Source: Leeuwenhoekiella palythoae (lineage in GTDB: Bacteria > Bacteroidota > Bacteroidia > Flavobacteriales > Flavobacteriaceae). Taken from it: a DNA stretch of 64,000 nt. Under the pieces are notes generated by a model, which saw only the letters and a list, made by a program, of their open reading frames with translations, was not told where the DNA came from and did not search any database. The stretch lies in the NCBI RefSeq assembly GCF_900130045.1, contig NZ_FQXT01000004.1, positions 62,001 to 126,000 of the forward strand. Reading direction: 5' to 3'. The translations under genes were made by a program, and so were the position numbers. Below are positions 1 through 8,072 of the stretch, one piece after another. Within the stretch, counting starts at the first letter, position 1, and every line of letters starts with the position of its first letter.

Positions 1-434
1 AGAAAGAGATTTGGAACAACACTAAAGTCGAAAAAGAAATATACGACATTATTGACTTGCTATCGGGAAAAGATTTTAAAGTTGATGCAAAAGATATTCT
101 TAATTACAATCCAAAAACGATTGACAACAAAACAGATGAATCAATCACTTTCTTAACTAAAAGAAATATTCACAGAAACGTTCAAGACTATTATTCTAAA
201 ATAAACAAAAAGTTTTCAGAATTAGACAAAATTGAACCTTTGACTACTGAGACAATCTCATCACAAATACGAACTCATTATTTGACTTTAGCAAAATTGA
301 ACAAAGAGATAAATCAAAAAGACATTTTTGATGGTATGGTTAATTGGTTAAGTAAACAAACTAATCAGCACTCAAATGAAGCATCTGAAATAATAATATC
401 ATATTTTATACAAAACTGCGAAGTATTTGAATGA
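1..434 (+). CDS. ABC-3C system component, C-terminal part (partial)
   Basis: The reading frame is open from base 3, so the gene begins outside the window; about 143 C-terminal residues are visible. They form an acidic and lysine-rich, mainly helical segment with no catalytic motif that I can see. The call rests on context: it ends in a 4-bp overlap with a 77-residue protein, which itself overlaps a DUF2326-type ATPase. This order (large effector or C-terminal-domain protein, small middle component, ABC-like ATPase) is that of ABC-three-component conflict systems. In that family the missing N-terminal part often carries an effector such as a nuclease or protease, which cannot be identified here. 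Codon and base use is very AT-rich compared with genes to the right. Confidence 0.55.
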   Translation, partial: KEIWNNTKVEKEIYDIIDLLSGKDFKVDAKDILNYNPKTIDNKTDESITFLTKRNIHRNVQDYYSKINKKFSELDKIEPLTTETISSQIRTHYLTLAKLNKEINQKDIFDGMVNWLSKQTNQHSNEASEIIISYFIQNCEVFE

Positions 435-664
435 TTTATCCAAATAAACATATAACATTTGAAGAGTCAATTATTTTCAAAATGATTAGTATCCTTGAAA
501 ATGCAAGTGATTATGAAGTGGATATACATGAACTTTTCAGTAGAACAAAGAATAAATTTAAAAATGCGGATGAGTTCATTTATTCTATGGATGTTCTATA
601 TGTGCTTGATATGATAGAAGTTGACTTTTATAACGAAACAGTAAAGTATGTTAAAAGAAATTAA
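431..664 (+). CDS. ABC-3C middle component (MC6-like)
   Basis: This 77-residue protein begins with MIYPNKHITFEESIIFKMIS, which I recognise as resembling the small 'middle component 6' proteins of ABC-3C systems. They are predicted to link the effector protein to the ATPase. The middle of the protein looks like a small winged-helix-type fold (helices around 10-25 and 27-60), but this is inference. The start ATG overlaps the stop of the upstream gene (ATGA) and the end overlaps the next gene by 17 bp, so translation of the three is probably coupled. The product family is likely; the exact subtype is less sure. Confidence 0.6.
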   Translation: MIYPNKHITFEESIIFKMISILENASDYEVDIHELFSRTKNKFKNADEFIYSMDVLYVLDMIEVDFYNETVKYVKRN

Positions 665-2246
665 CTGTAAAGAATTTATAAAAACACCTTTGGTATTTGA
701 TAAAGGCCTTAACTCTGTATTGGGAGATGATTATTCAACAAATTCAATTGGTAAATCTACGCTGTTAATGATTATCGACTTTGTATTTGGTGGAAACAGT
801 TACATAGAAAATAATTCTGGTGCGGTTAAAGAATTAGGAAATCATTCTTTTGACTTCAAGTTTATAATTAAAAATCAATCACATTATTATTGCAGAAACA
901 CAGAAAACCCCATGTTTATTGCGGTTTGCGACGATAATTATAATCAAATTTCAAACATAAGTGCAAGAGCTTTTACTGAAGAATTAAAAGGATTGTACGA
1001 TATTAAAAACTCGTCTTCTTTCAGAAGCATGGTTAATCCATACTCGAGAATATGGAAAAAAGGAAATTACAACGTTGATAAACCAATTCACAATCATGTA
1101 CAAAATAAGGAGTCTGAAGCAATTGATAATTTGATAAAACTTTTCAACTTATTTGATTCAATATCTGAAACAAAAAATAAAATTAAGCAACAGCAAGAGT
1201 CGAAAAAAGTGCTGAACGGTTTGCATAAGAAAAAATACATTCAAAAAATAACAAAAAGACAATTTGAACAAAACCAACTAGAGATTGAGCGAATACAGAA
1301 TGAAATTGAAACCATTCAAAATAACCTTCTCAAATTCACATTAAATATAGAAGAATTAACAAATAAAGAGTTAATTGATTTAAAGACTAAGAAAAAAAGA
1401 TTACTGGATTCTCAAGCACTTGTTCTTAATAAGATAACACGCCTAAATTTGAGTTTAGGAAAAAAGAAAACCAAAAGTAAATACTTTACAAGATTATCAG
1501 AATTTTTTGAAAATCCGAATGAAGAGAAAATAGAGGAAATAGAGACTTTTCACAGTAAAATAAGTTCAATACTTGCAAGAGAATTAGGAGCTACAAAAAA
1601 ACTACTTGAAGAAGAAAATCAATATTTCGAAGAAGAAATAAAAGCTATTGATATTAAGATAGATGGTTTGTTACAAAATGTAAAAAGTCCGAAGTATATA
1701 GTAGATAAAATATATGACCTAACTGTAGAATCTAACAAACTTTCTAATATCAATAAATTCTATAAAGAAAAAGAGGAAGTAGTAACAGATATAAAGAGTT
1801 TAACTGACAAATTAGAAGAAACAATAGTTGGTATATTAAAAGAAATAGAAGAAAAGATAAATACAGAGTTAGTCAGAATAAATAAAGAAATTCATACAGA
1901 AAAGAAAAAAATCCCAAGTATTAAAATAACTAGAAATTCTTATTCTTTTGACCATTCTTCAAACACTGGAACAGGAAAATCATTTGCTGATTTGATAGAA
2001 TTTGATTTGTCAATTTTAAAACTTACAGAACTTCCATTTATAATTCATGACTCTGTGCTTTTTAAGAATATAGAAGATTTTGCAGTGGATAAAATTATCG
2101 AACAATATACCAAATTTGATAAGCAAATATTTATAGCTCTTGATGGTATAAACAAGTATAGTTCTGAATCAAAAAAAATATTAAAAGAAAACAAAATAAT
2201 TGAACTTACTGAATCAAATAAACTATTTAATAGAGATTGGAGGTAA
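648..2246 (+). CDS. ABC-3C ATPase, DUF2326 / Rad50-like
   Basis: This is a 532-residue SMC/Rad50-like ATPase. A P-loop is visible near residues 26-38 (G..., ending NSIGKST), in the usual N-terminal place of DUF2326 proteins. A long charged coiled-coil region runs from about 175 to 410, and a C-terminal ATPase half carries the family-type FIIHDSVLF segment near 463-471. ABC-3C ATPases of this type are thought to sense a nucleic acid or invasion cue and license the effector partner; that role is known for the family, not shown here. The gene starts inside the middle-component gene (17-bp overlap) and is the last of the operon. It is very AT-rich, which fits horizontal transfer. Confidence 0.75.
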   Translation: MLKEINCKEFIKTPLVFDKGLNSVLGDDYSTNSIGKSTLLMIIDFVFGGNSYIENNSGAVKELGNHSFDFKFIIKNQSHYYCRNTENPMFIAVCDDNYNQISNISARAFTEELKGLYDIKNSSSFRSMVNPYSRIWKKGNYNVDKPIHNHVQNKESEAIDNLIKLFNLFDSISETKNKIKQQQESKKVLNGLHKKKYIQKITKRQFEQNQLEIERIQNEIETIQNNLLKFTLNIEELTNKELIDLKTKKKRLLDSQALVLNKITRLNLSLGKKKTKSKYFTRLSEFFENPNEEKIEEIETFHSKISSILARELGATKKLLEEENQYFEEEIKAIDIKIDGLLQNVKSPKYIVDKIYDLTVESNKLSNINKFYKEKEEVVTDIKSLTDKLEETIVGILKEIEEKINTELVRINKEIHTEKKKIPSIKITRNSYSFDHSSNTGTGKSFADLIEFDLSILKLTELPFIIHDSVLFKNIEDFAVDKIIEQYTKFDKQIFIALDGINKYSSESKKILKENKIIELTESNKLFNRDWR

Positions 2247-2277
2247 AGCCAAGTTGCGAACAACCGATGCCCCGCTA

Positions 2278-2298
2278 CCGCCAGTCTGTGACTGGTGG
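2278..2298. repeat. REP-like palindrome after the ABC-3C operon
   Basis: Bases 2278-2286 and 2290-2298 form a 9-bp stem (one G-T pair) with a 3-base loop: CCGCCAGTC, TGT, GACTGGTGG. It lies 31 bp after the ATPase stop codon and has no T-run, so it is not a standard terminator. Short GC-rich palindromes of this kind are typical dispersed repeats of Flavobacteriia, but copy number cannot be seen from one window. Confidence 0.5.
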
Positions 2299-2360
2299 CA
2301 CGTATAAAGTGCTTAAATAGTCTTGATGTATTACAATACTGTGGCCTATTAAGGTTTCTT

Positions 2361-2726
2361 ATGAAAAGCATAATTGCACTTTTACTGCTCGTTAGTGTGT
2401 TAACGATAGGCTGTAGGTCTTCTACCAATGACAAAGGTTTGTCATATGCTGATTTTGAACCTGAGGAATTCTATGAAGTAGAAGGTAGGGTGCTTAGTAA
2501 TCTGTTGAGTTTTTCATTGCCAAGAAATCGGGTGTTAAACTATGAATACTTCCTAGACCAAGAGACACCTTTAGTAGGCTATGAGCTTAACATACACAGA
2601 ACGCTTAAACCCGGTGAGCGCTTTATAGTTTTAGTACACAAACAAGATAGTACGATAAGCTTTTTTGGGTACGTAAACCCTATGTTACTTGATAGGTCAA
2701 TTCACAAGTTAAGACAACGTAGATAG
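2361..2726 (+). CDS. small lipoprotein, unknown function
   Basis: The 121-residue product starts with a lipoprotein signal peptide, MKSIIALLLLVSVLTIGC, whose lipobox is L-T-I-G-C. An in-frame start at 2295 would add 22 residues that spoil the signal peptide, so I chose the ATG at 2361. The mature part is a short beta-rich domain without a motif I recognise. It stands alone between the ABC-3C operon and a repeat-rich gene desert. Base composition is closer to the host than the ABC-3C genes. Probably real, function unknown. Confidence 0.6.
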   Translation: MKSIIALLLLVSVLTIGCRSSTNDKGLSYADFEPEEFYEVEGRVLSNLLSFSLPRNRVLNYEYFLDQETPLVGYELNIHRTLKPGERFIVLVHKQDSTISFFGYVNPMLLDRSIHKLRQRR

Positions 2727-2769
2727 GCATTGGAGAATATCGTAGCGGATCGAGTAATTTTATTTATTA

Positions 2770-2965
2770 AGCGTGTTTGTTCATTTTCTTTGCTTGTCCA
2801 AAGAAAACGAACCAAAAGAAAAGACCCTTTTTCTTAGGTATTTTTGCCTTTTCAGGCAAAACCGCAACAAGGCTCCTAAATTTCTTCCAAGGCTTCAGAA
2901 ATTCTTAACGGAGCCTTCTCGCTATACTAAAGAAAAAGAAACGGAAACCCTTCGGGTATGAGTAT
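2770..2965. repeat. diverged direct repeat, unit A copy 1
   Basis: Copy 2 is at 3367-3560. Both start with TGTTCATTTTCTTT, contain the nearly identical block CTAAATTTCTTCCAAGGCTT followed by CAGAAAT, and end with CCCTTCGGGT. Between these blocks the copies have diverged with small insertions and deletions. Confidence 0.75.
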
Positions 2966-3048
2966 TTAATACCACAAACAGAAAACGGAAAACTTTTCGA
3001 TTACGTTATACACGCGATACAATTCCCCATTTACATTGGGATAGGCAG
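2942..3048. repeat. 107-bp direct repeat, copy 1
   Basis: Matches 3752-3858 at a constant offset of 810 bases. The first 99 bases differ at only two positions by eye, after which the copies diverge. It overlaps the end of unit A, so the region has been built by nested duplications. Confidence 0.85.
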
Positions 3049-3072
3049 TACGGGAACGATGACAAGGTTCTG

Positions 3073-3137
3073 CGTATTTCTTATTTCTACTTTCGTATTC
3101 TAAACCGTCTTTATTCTATTGTCTTAAGTCTGAAGTC
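3073..3137. repeat. diverged direct repeat, copy 1
   Basis: Matches 4044-4110 in the same orientation. Shared words include CGTATTTC, TTCTACTTTCGTATT, CGTCTTTATTCT and AAGTCT, with two bases of insertion in copy 2. Copy 2 ends next to the stop codon of the serine hydrolase gene. Confidence 0.7.
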
Positions 3138-3366
3138 TATTAGAACGTCAGCACCGGCCTACTTTTTAGATCTGTAGTAAAACAAGCGGGCGCCGCAGCG
3201 GTGGGCAGTGGAGGATAGCTTAGCGCAGCGGTTTGCTATCCGCAGGCAAAGGCGTTTGCGTAGTTTTCAAGGATCTAAAAATAAGCCTAGACTTTTTTGT
3301 TTCTTTTTTGGGCGATGCAAAAAAGAAAGGAAAGACAATTTGAAGTTTATTTTTTTAATTCATGTT

Positions 3367-3560
3367 CTGTTCATTTTCTTTACCACTACTAATTCGACTA
3401 ACAGTATTACATAGCACAAGTGGATAGGTATTTTTTGCTATCGCAAAAACCGCAAGCACATCCCTAAATTTCTTCCAAGGCTTCAGAAATTTTTAACGGG
3501 ATACGCTTACTATACTTACCAAAAGGAAACTAAACCCTTCGGGTTTGAGGGATTAGTCTT
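3367..3560. repeat. diverged direct repeat, unit A copy 2
   Basis: Second copy of the unit at 2770-2965, same orientation. The best-conserved block is at 3464-3496 (copy 1: 2878-2910). The small local stem TTTTTGC/GCAAAAA at 3432-3447 corresponds to the TTTTTGCC...GGCAAAA stem of copy 1. Confidence 0.7.
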
Positions 3561-3584
3561 TTTTCTCGTGTCTATCATCTTAAG

Positions 3585-3666
3585 TCTCCCTTTGAAGGGA
3601 GATTTAGAGAGATGTTGAGGTTTCTTCTGAAAACATCCATCCCCAACCCTTCCTTCTAAGGAAGGG
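3585..3666. repeat. paired inverted REP-like palindromes (BIME-like)
   Basis: Two GC-rich hairpins face each other. One is 3585-3602 (TCTCCCTT, loop TG, AAGGGAGA). The other is 3647-3666, with the perfect 9-bp stem CCCTTCCTT/AAGGAAGGG and loop CT. The flanking sequences are also roughly inverted copies (AGAGAGATG against CATCCCC), so the unit resembles two REP sequences in opposite orientation. Similar 'cccttcctt' palindromes are common in Bacteroidota intergenic DNA. Confidence 0.65.
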
Positions 3667-3751
3667 CGTTACTATTGAGTTACAAAAGGAACCTTTTAAA
3701 TTATGCATGAACACGCGATACAATCGCCCGGCAACAGAGGAAGAAAAGAAG

Positions 3752-3858
3752 CGGAAACCCTTCGGGTATGAGTATTTAATACCACAAACAGAAAACGGAA
3801 AACTTTTCGATTACTTTATACACGCGATACAATTTCCCATTTACATTGGAACAGGCAG
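3752..3858. repeat. 107-bp direct repeat, copy 2
   Basis: Second copy of 2942-3048 in the same orientation. The words ACACGCGATACAAT and GGCAACAGAGG occur twice near this copy (about 3711-3740 and 3821-3871), a further small duplication. Confidence 0.85.
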
Positions 3859-4043
3859 CGCGGCAACAGAGGTTCGATGGTCAATAGGAAATGAATAGGC
3901 AGCGCGACAACATCTAAAACAGCAAGCAGTAAACAGCAAACTGCCAACTGAGACTGCCGACTAGAGAAGGGCTGGGGATAAGGGCTTTTGACAAAGCACA
4001 CACCAGATGCAAATTCTCCCGATGATCGAAATGACGTTTAAGT

Positions 4044-4110
4044 CGTATTTCGTAGTTCTACTTTCGTATTTTAATATCGTCTTTATTCTTTTATCTCAAG
4101 TCTCAAGTCT
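4044..4110. repeat. diverged direct repeat, copy 2
   Basis: Second copy of 3073-3137. It continues into a short tandem AAGTCT/AAATCT run up to about 4125, just before the 3' end of the minus-strand serine hydrolase gene. Confidence 0.65.
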
Positions 4111-4129
4111 AAAATCTAAAATCTCCAGT

Positions 4130-5293
4130 CTATGAAGCTTCATAAACCAATTCCAAAAAGGCTTCGATCTGACTGGGCTCTAGCCAGCGGAGTACGATGA
4201 CCAGGTCGTTCTCTTGGTCGATGACGATAAAGTTTCCACCAAAACCGGCAGCATAGTATAAATGCTCGGGCAGGTTTTTCCAGTGGCGTGGACCTTGCTG
4301 ATTCAGCCACCACATATAGCCGTAGTTAGGATTCGGTGTAGAAGGTTGTTGTACCGCTTTTACCCAAGCTTCAGAAAGCAAGCGTTTACCGTCCCAAACA
4401 CCATTATTAAGGAATAAAAGTCCAAAGCGCGCCATATCTTCAGCATTAATAAACATCCCACCACCGGAATGTCCGCCGCCGGTCACGCTTTGCATTTGGA
4501 GACCGTCTATGGTGCTCCACGCATTGTCATAACCAAACCAGCGCCATGAGGTAGAAGCGCCTATAGGATCCATAAGCTGTTCTTTCAATACCTGCGGAAG
4601 CGGTTTGCGCCACGTATGGGTGAGTGCGTAGGCGAGTACATTTACCCGCACGTCGTTGTATTCAAAAAACGTTCCGGGGGTGCGCAGTTCGCGATTCTTC
4701 CAAGCGTCAATGCCGCCATCCCGTGGTGGGCGGTCTGCCCAGTCCTTTCCGCCCCAGAGTTCGCCGCTCCAGTCAGAGTTTTGTTCAAGCAGGTGCTTCC
4801 AGGTAACTTGGCTGTTGTGGTCGCCGTCAAAGGTTCCGTCCCAGATATAATCGCCTACCAGATCATTCACATTGGTTATGATGCCCGCATCTACCGCAAG
4901 ACCGGCAGTGGTTGAGAGAAAACTTTTGGTGACGCTAAACGTCATATCTACCCGTTGCGTATCGCCCCAACTGGTGACGAGGTAGCCGTTCTTTAAAATC
5001 ATTCCCGCAGGTCCGCCGCGCTTTTTTGTGGGTCCGGCGATGTGATGATACGGCTCCCGCTCAAATCCTTTTAAAATCGCCTGGCGCAGATCGCGTGAAC
5101 CGGTGTATTCGTGTTCCATAGCAAAATCAACCGCGGCTTGGAGCGAAGCTTCGGTAAACGCACCGGAGGTTGCTGATGCGGTTTTCCATTCGGCTTGATA
5201 TTCGGGAAAATAATATTCTTGTGCACTAAGGGTTTTGATGGTTAGAAAAAGTATACCAAAGAGACTAAACAAGCGCGCGGAGTGTTTTTTCAT
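4130..5293 (-). CDS. secreted serine hydrolase, class C beta-lactamase family
   Basis: A 387-residue protein with a signal peptide (residues 1-24, cut after LSA). The class C beta-lactamase/D-peptidase fold is shown by the S-x-x-K motif SVTK at 120-123 (catalytic Ser120, Lys123). A Y-N-D segment at 212-214 sits in the position of the usual Y-x-N, and a glycine-rich GGGHSGGGMF segment lies near 270-280. Family members hydrolyse beta-lactams, esters or peptides, and the substrate cannot be read from sequence. The tryptophan-rich insert at about 165-195 may shape the substrate site. The gene stands alone, divergent from katA, with a repeat-rich region behind it. I see no resistance context, so an esterase or peptidase role is more likely than a true beta-lactamase. 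Confidence 0.85.
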   Translation of the reverse strand: MKKHSARLFSLFGILFLTIKTLSAQEYYFPEYQAEWKTASATSGAFTEASLQAAVDFAMEHEYTGSRDLRQAILKGFEREPYHHIAGPTKKRGGPAGMILKNGYLVTSWGDTQRVDMTFSVTKSFLSTTAGLAVDAGIITNVNDLVGDYIWDGTFDGDHNSQVTWKHLLEQNSDWSGELWGGKDWADRPPRDGGIDAWKNRELRTPGTFFEYNDVRVNVLAYALTHTWRKPLPQVLKEQLMDPIGASTSWRWFGYDNAWSTIDGLQMQSVTGGGHSGGGMFINAEDMARFGLLFLNNGVWDGKRLLSEAWVKAVQQPSTPNPNYGYMWWLNQQGPRHWKNLPEHLYYAAGFGGNFIVIDQENDLVIVLRWLEPSQIEAFLELVYEAS

Positions 5294-5407
5294 CAGACTG
5301 TTAATATTATTGTTAAAAATTATGGTAAATAAAATTTAAATAGCTTTTGCTAATGATTGAATGCTATTTTTTAATCATTTTCTAACAAAATCGGCAAACT
5401 CAATAAA

Positions 5408-5415
5408 TACCTTTG
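5408..5415 (+). promoter_or_regulatory. -7 promoter element of katA
   Basis: TACCTTTG matches the Bacteroidota -7 consensus TAnnTTTG and lies 31 bases before the katA ATG. No convincing -33 TTTG is present at the expected distance, which might reflect activator control, as is common for catalase genes. Confidence 0.7.
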
Positions 5416-5446
5416 GTAGGAAAATTACCAAAAAAATAAAGATATC

Positions 5447-6940
5447 ATGGCAGAGCAAAAGAAAATGACCACCTCAGCGGGAGCACCGGTTTCTAATAAT
5501 CAGAAATCGCAAACAGCCGGCGATCGCGGTCCTGTGGTAATGCAGGATTACAAATTGTTTGAAAAATTAGCACACCAAAACCGTGAGCGCATTCCAGAGC
5601 GTACAGTGCACGCCAAAGGTTGGGGAGCACAAGGAACGTTTACTGTTACCCATGATATCACAAAATATACATGTGCCAAATTGTTTTCTGAAGTAGGGAA
5701 GCAAACTCCAATACTATCGCGTTTTTCTACAGTAGCCGGGGAAGCTGGCGCTGCAGATACCGAGCGTGATGTGCGCGGGTTTTCGCTGAAGTTTTATACC
5801 GAAGAAGGAAACTGGGATATGGTAGGGAATAACACCCCCGTATTCTTTATTCGTGACGGTTATAAATTCCCAGACTTTATTCATACGCAAAAGCGTCATC
5901 CTAAAACCAACTTGCGTTCGCCCGAAGCTATGTGGGATTATTGGTCGCTTTCTCCCGAAAGTTTACACCAAGTCACCATCTTAATGTCTGACCGTGGTAT
6001 TCCTAAGACGCCTATGCACATGAATGGCTACGGCTCGCACACCTTTAGTTTTTGGAATAAAGATGGAGAACGTTTTTGGGTGAAATTTCACTTCAAAACT
6101 CAGCAAGGAATAGAGAACTATACTAATGAAGAGGCTGCGGATATTATTGGGCAAACCCGTGAAAAATATCAGGAAGAATTGTTTAAAGCCATTGACGAAG
6201 GAAACTATCCTAAATGGACGTTGAAAATTCAGGTAATGCCGGAGGCCGAAGCAGAGAACTTACCGTTCAATCCGTTTGATCTTACTAAAGTATGGCCACA
6301 CGATGACTACCCGCTTATTGAAGTAGGGGAGTTGGAGCTGAATGAGAATCCTGAGAATTACTTTCAATTTATAGAGAATGCTGCGTATTCGCCTTCTAAC
6401 GTTGTGCCGGGTATTGGGTTCTCACCAGATAAGGTGTTGCAAGCGCGTATCTTCTCCTATGCCGATGCACACCGTTACCGTTTAGGAACGCATTATGAGG
6501 CATTGCCGGCTAATGCGCCTAAGAATGCGATGGTTAATCATTATCACAAAGATGGACCGATGCGTTTCTTTACCAACGATTTTGGAAATCCTGATGCGTA
6601 TTACGAACCGAATTCTAAAGGTGGTGCCGTTGAAGTACCGGAGGTTGAAGAGCCACCTATGCGCATTAGTGGTGATGTAAAACGCTATGAAGAGAATGAT
6701 GAGTTTGGCGTGTATAAGCAGCCGGGAGATCTATTCCGTTTGATGCCACAAGATGAAAAAGAGCGTATGTTTGTGACTATTGCTACTGCTTTAGATGGTG
6801 TTTCAGAACCTATTGTACAGCGTCAATTAGGTCATTTTTACAAGGCAGATCCTGCATACGGAAAAGGAGTGGAAGATGCGATCAAAGCGATGAAAACCGG
6901 TGTTGATCCTAACAGTAACGTGCTTCCGCAAGACGTATAA
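5447..6940 (+). CDS. katA: catalase (monofunctional haem, small subunit)
   Basis: The 497-residue protein decomposes hydrogen peroxide to water and oxygen. The family's active-site signature is intact: distal His55 in RTVHAKGWG, Asn129 in GNNTPVFF, and the haem-ligand Tyr338 in [14 protein letters not shown]. Length and the lack of a C-terminal flavodoxin-like domain fit small-subunit (clade 3) catalases. There is no signal peptide, so it is probably cytoplasmic. An own promoter element and a terminator bracket it, and the next gene is an ankyrin-repeat protein, a pairing known from other catalase loci, where the ankyrin partner supports catalase activity. The ATG at 5447 gives the expected N-terminus. 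Confidence 0.97.
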   Translation: MAEQKKMTTSAGAPVSNNQKSQTAGDRGPVVMQDYKLFEKLAHQNRERIPERTVHAKGWGAQGTFTVTHDITKYTCAKLFSEVGKQTPILSRFSTVAGEAGAADTERDVRGFSLKFYTEEGNWDMVGNNTPVFFIRDGYKFPDFIHTQKRHPKTNLRSPEAMWDYWSLSPESLHQVTILMSDRGIPKTPMHMNGYGSHTFSFWNKDGERFWVKFHFKTQQGIENYTNEEAADIIGQTREKYQEELFKAIDEGNYPKWTLKIQVMPEAEAENLPFNPFDLTKVWPHDDYPLIEVGELELNENPENYFQFIENAAYSPSNVVPGIGFSPDKVLQARIFSYADAHRYRLGTHYEALPANAPKNAMVNHYHKDGPMRFFTNDFGNPDAYYEPNSKGGAVEVPEVEEPPMRISGDVKRYEENDEFGVYKQPGDLFRLMPQDEKERMFVTIATALDGVSEPIVQRQLGHFYKADPAYGKGVEDAIKAMKTGVDPNSNVLPQDV

Positions 6941-6959
6941 ACCACGATATATAAGATAT

Positions 6960-6997
6960 GCGAGGCGGATTAAATTATAGCTGCCTCGCTTTTTTTT
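6960..6997 (+). terminator. rho-independent terminator of katA
   Basis: GCGAGGC and GCCTCGC pair across an AT-rich loop and are followed by a run of eight T. It lies 20 bp after the katA stop and 24 bp before the ankyrin gene, so it may only partly separate the two. Confidence 0.85.
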
Positions 6998-7021
6998 GAA
7001 AAAATATAGTATTTTAACTAG

Positions 7022-7501
7022 ATGAAATCAGAATCTCTATTTAATGCCATTCGTTCTGAAGACGAGCAAACCGTAGCAGCGCTATTAACGGAGCACCCCG
7101 AATTGATCAACGAAAAAGACCAGCGCGGATCTACCCCGTTATTGTTAGCTACCTATTATGGACACAAAGGAATCGCCGAGACGATCATTGATAAAGGTGC
7201 TGCTATTGATGCTAAAGATGCCTCAGGAAATACCGCCTTAATGGGCGTGTGTTTTAAAGGATATACCGAAGTGGCAAAACTCCTGATCGATAAAGGTGCC
7301 GATGTCAATGTGCAGAACTTTAATGGAGCGACCGCATTGATCTATGCAGCTACGTTTAATCAAAAAGAACTGGTTGAATTGTTACTGGAGCGCGGGGCAA
7401 ACCCTGAATTAAGAGATTCTAGAGATCTAAAAGCCGAAGACCATGCACGTATGCAAGGTTTAGATCAAATAGAAAATCTATTAAAGCATGCTACACCCTA
7501 A
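7022..7501 (+). CDS. ankyrin-repeat protein, catalase-associated
   Basis: A 159-residue protein made almost entirely of ankyrin repeats. The consensus G-x-T-P/A-L-x-x-A is visible as GSTPLLLATYYGH (near 37), GNTALMGVCFKGY (near 70) and GATALIYAATFNQ (near 103), with G-A-x-I/V-D/N turns between. It has no signal peptide. Small ankyrin proteins next to katA in other bacteria (AnkB of Pseudomonas, Cj1386 of Campylobacter) are needed for full catalase activity, the latter through haem supply; I infer the same role here. Its last 14 bases overlap the next gene, so they are probably co-expressed. Confidence 0.85.
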   Translation: MKSESLFNAIRSEDEQTVAALLTEHPELINEKDQRGSTPLLLATYYGHKGIAETIIDKGAAIDAKDASGNTALMGVCFKGYTEVAKLLIDKGADVNVQNFNGATALIYAATFNQKELVELLLERGANPELRDSRDLKAEDHARMQGLDQIENLLKHATP

Positions 7502-8072
7502 AGTAGTACAAGACTTACACTCCATACGTTTTAGAAATGTTGGTTTTAAGCGTAAGCCGGTGCTGTACCCGCAGGCCGAACGTCAATTTAACCGATTTCT
7601 AATCAATGCTATCGGGCATAATGTATTTGTTATAAGCACTGGTCTGGGACTTGATGTGTACTATAGCAGTACCCAAGATTATTCTCAATTCATCAAAAAA
7701 AAATTGTGGTTGTTTAAACCCGCAAACGATGTAGTTGCTGAAAAACACTTCGTGGCTACTCTTCATGGTCCTGAAGTATTAGACTATTTTAATACGGTTG
7801 TAGATAGTTTGATCACACATCCCCAACTGTTTTTGTCCTGTTGTAAAAAGTTTATGCAGTATTATAAAGATGCCGGGGTGAAAACGCGTTTGTTGCAATT
7901 GCTTTACAGCACGTTTGAGGCACACCTCCAGGAGTTGATCAGTCAAGAACGTAGTCCGTATACCGGTAGGATCAAAAAAATGCTCAATGAGTCTGAAATT
8001 TCAGAGTTTAAGTATTTTGATGAGGTCGACCGCCTGGCGTATCAATCTAAAAATGCAAGGAATTTTAATTGA
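7488..8072 (+). CDS. conserved hypothetical protein behind the ankyrin gene
   Basis: I do not recognise this 194-residue protein. It is basic, without signal peptide or membrane segment, and looks mixed alpha/beta, with a helical C-terminal half rich in charged residues. A small CC pair (SCCKKF) lies near 119-120. The start overlaps the ankyrin gene by 14 bp, and its 3' end overlaps the convergent exonuclease gene by 8 bp. Co-expression with katA and the ankyrin gene is likely, so a link to peroxide or haem handling is possible but unproven. Confidence 0.65.
   Translation: MLHPKVVQDLHSIRFRNVGFKRKPVLYPQAERQFNRFLINAIGHNVFVISTGLGLDVYYSSTQDYSQFIKKKLWLFKPANDVVAEKHFVATLHGPEVLDYFNTVVDSLITHPQLFLSCCKKFMQYYKDAGVKTRLLQLLYSTFEAHLQELISQERSPYTGRIKKMLNESEISEFKYFDEVDRLAYQSKNARNFN

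Larger units (their letters stand above)
2727..4129. other. gene-free, repeat-rich region
   Basis: I find no credible gene in these 1.4 kb. Short open frames here (for example around 2773-2961, 3208-3414 and 3707-3898) have low-complexity products and coincide with repeats. The region is a patchwork of diverged direct repeats, two REP-like palindromes and runs such as repeated AAGTCT/AAATCT words near 4098-4125. It separates the AT-rich ABC-3C operon from ordinary chromosomal genes. I see no intact transposase, integrase or tRNA that would mark an island end. Confidence 0.75.

Noticed and set aside
2247-2300. Possible integron attC site after the ABC-3C operon
   Set aside because: I could not find paired core sites of the GTTRRRY/RYYYAAC type at both ends, and no integrase or further cassettes follow.
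2045-2434. Minus-strand open frame across the ATPase end and the lipoprotein start
   Set aside because: It is antisense to two better genes, crosses the palindrome at 2278, and its product has no domain or signal.
2773-3898. Short plus-strand frames at 2773-2961, 3208-3414 and 3707-3898
   Set aside because: They coincide with repeat copies and have biased, basic products; the repeats explain them better than genes.
2727-4129. CRISPR array
   Set aside because: The repeats are long, few and irregularly spaced, with no short regular repeat-spacer pattern and no cas gene.
4616-4915. Plus-strand frame opposite the serine hydrolase
   Set aside because: Shadow of a gene with an intact catalytic motif on the other strand.
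4130-5293. Antibiotic-resistance beta-lactamase
   Set aside because: The S-x-x-K motif only shows the superfamily; the K-T-G-type third motif is not clear and there is no resistance context.
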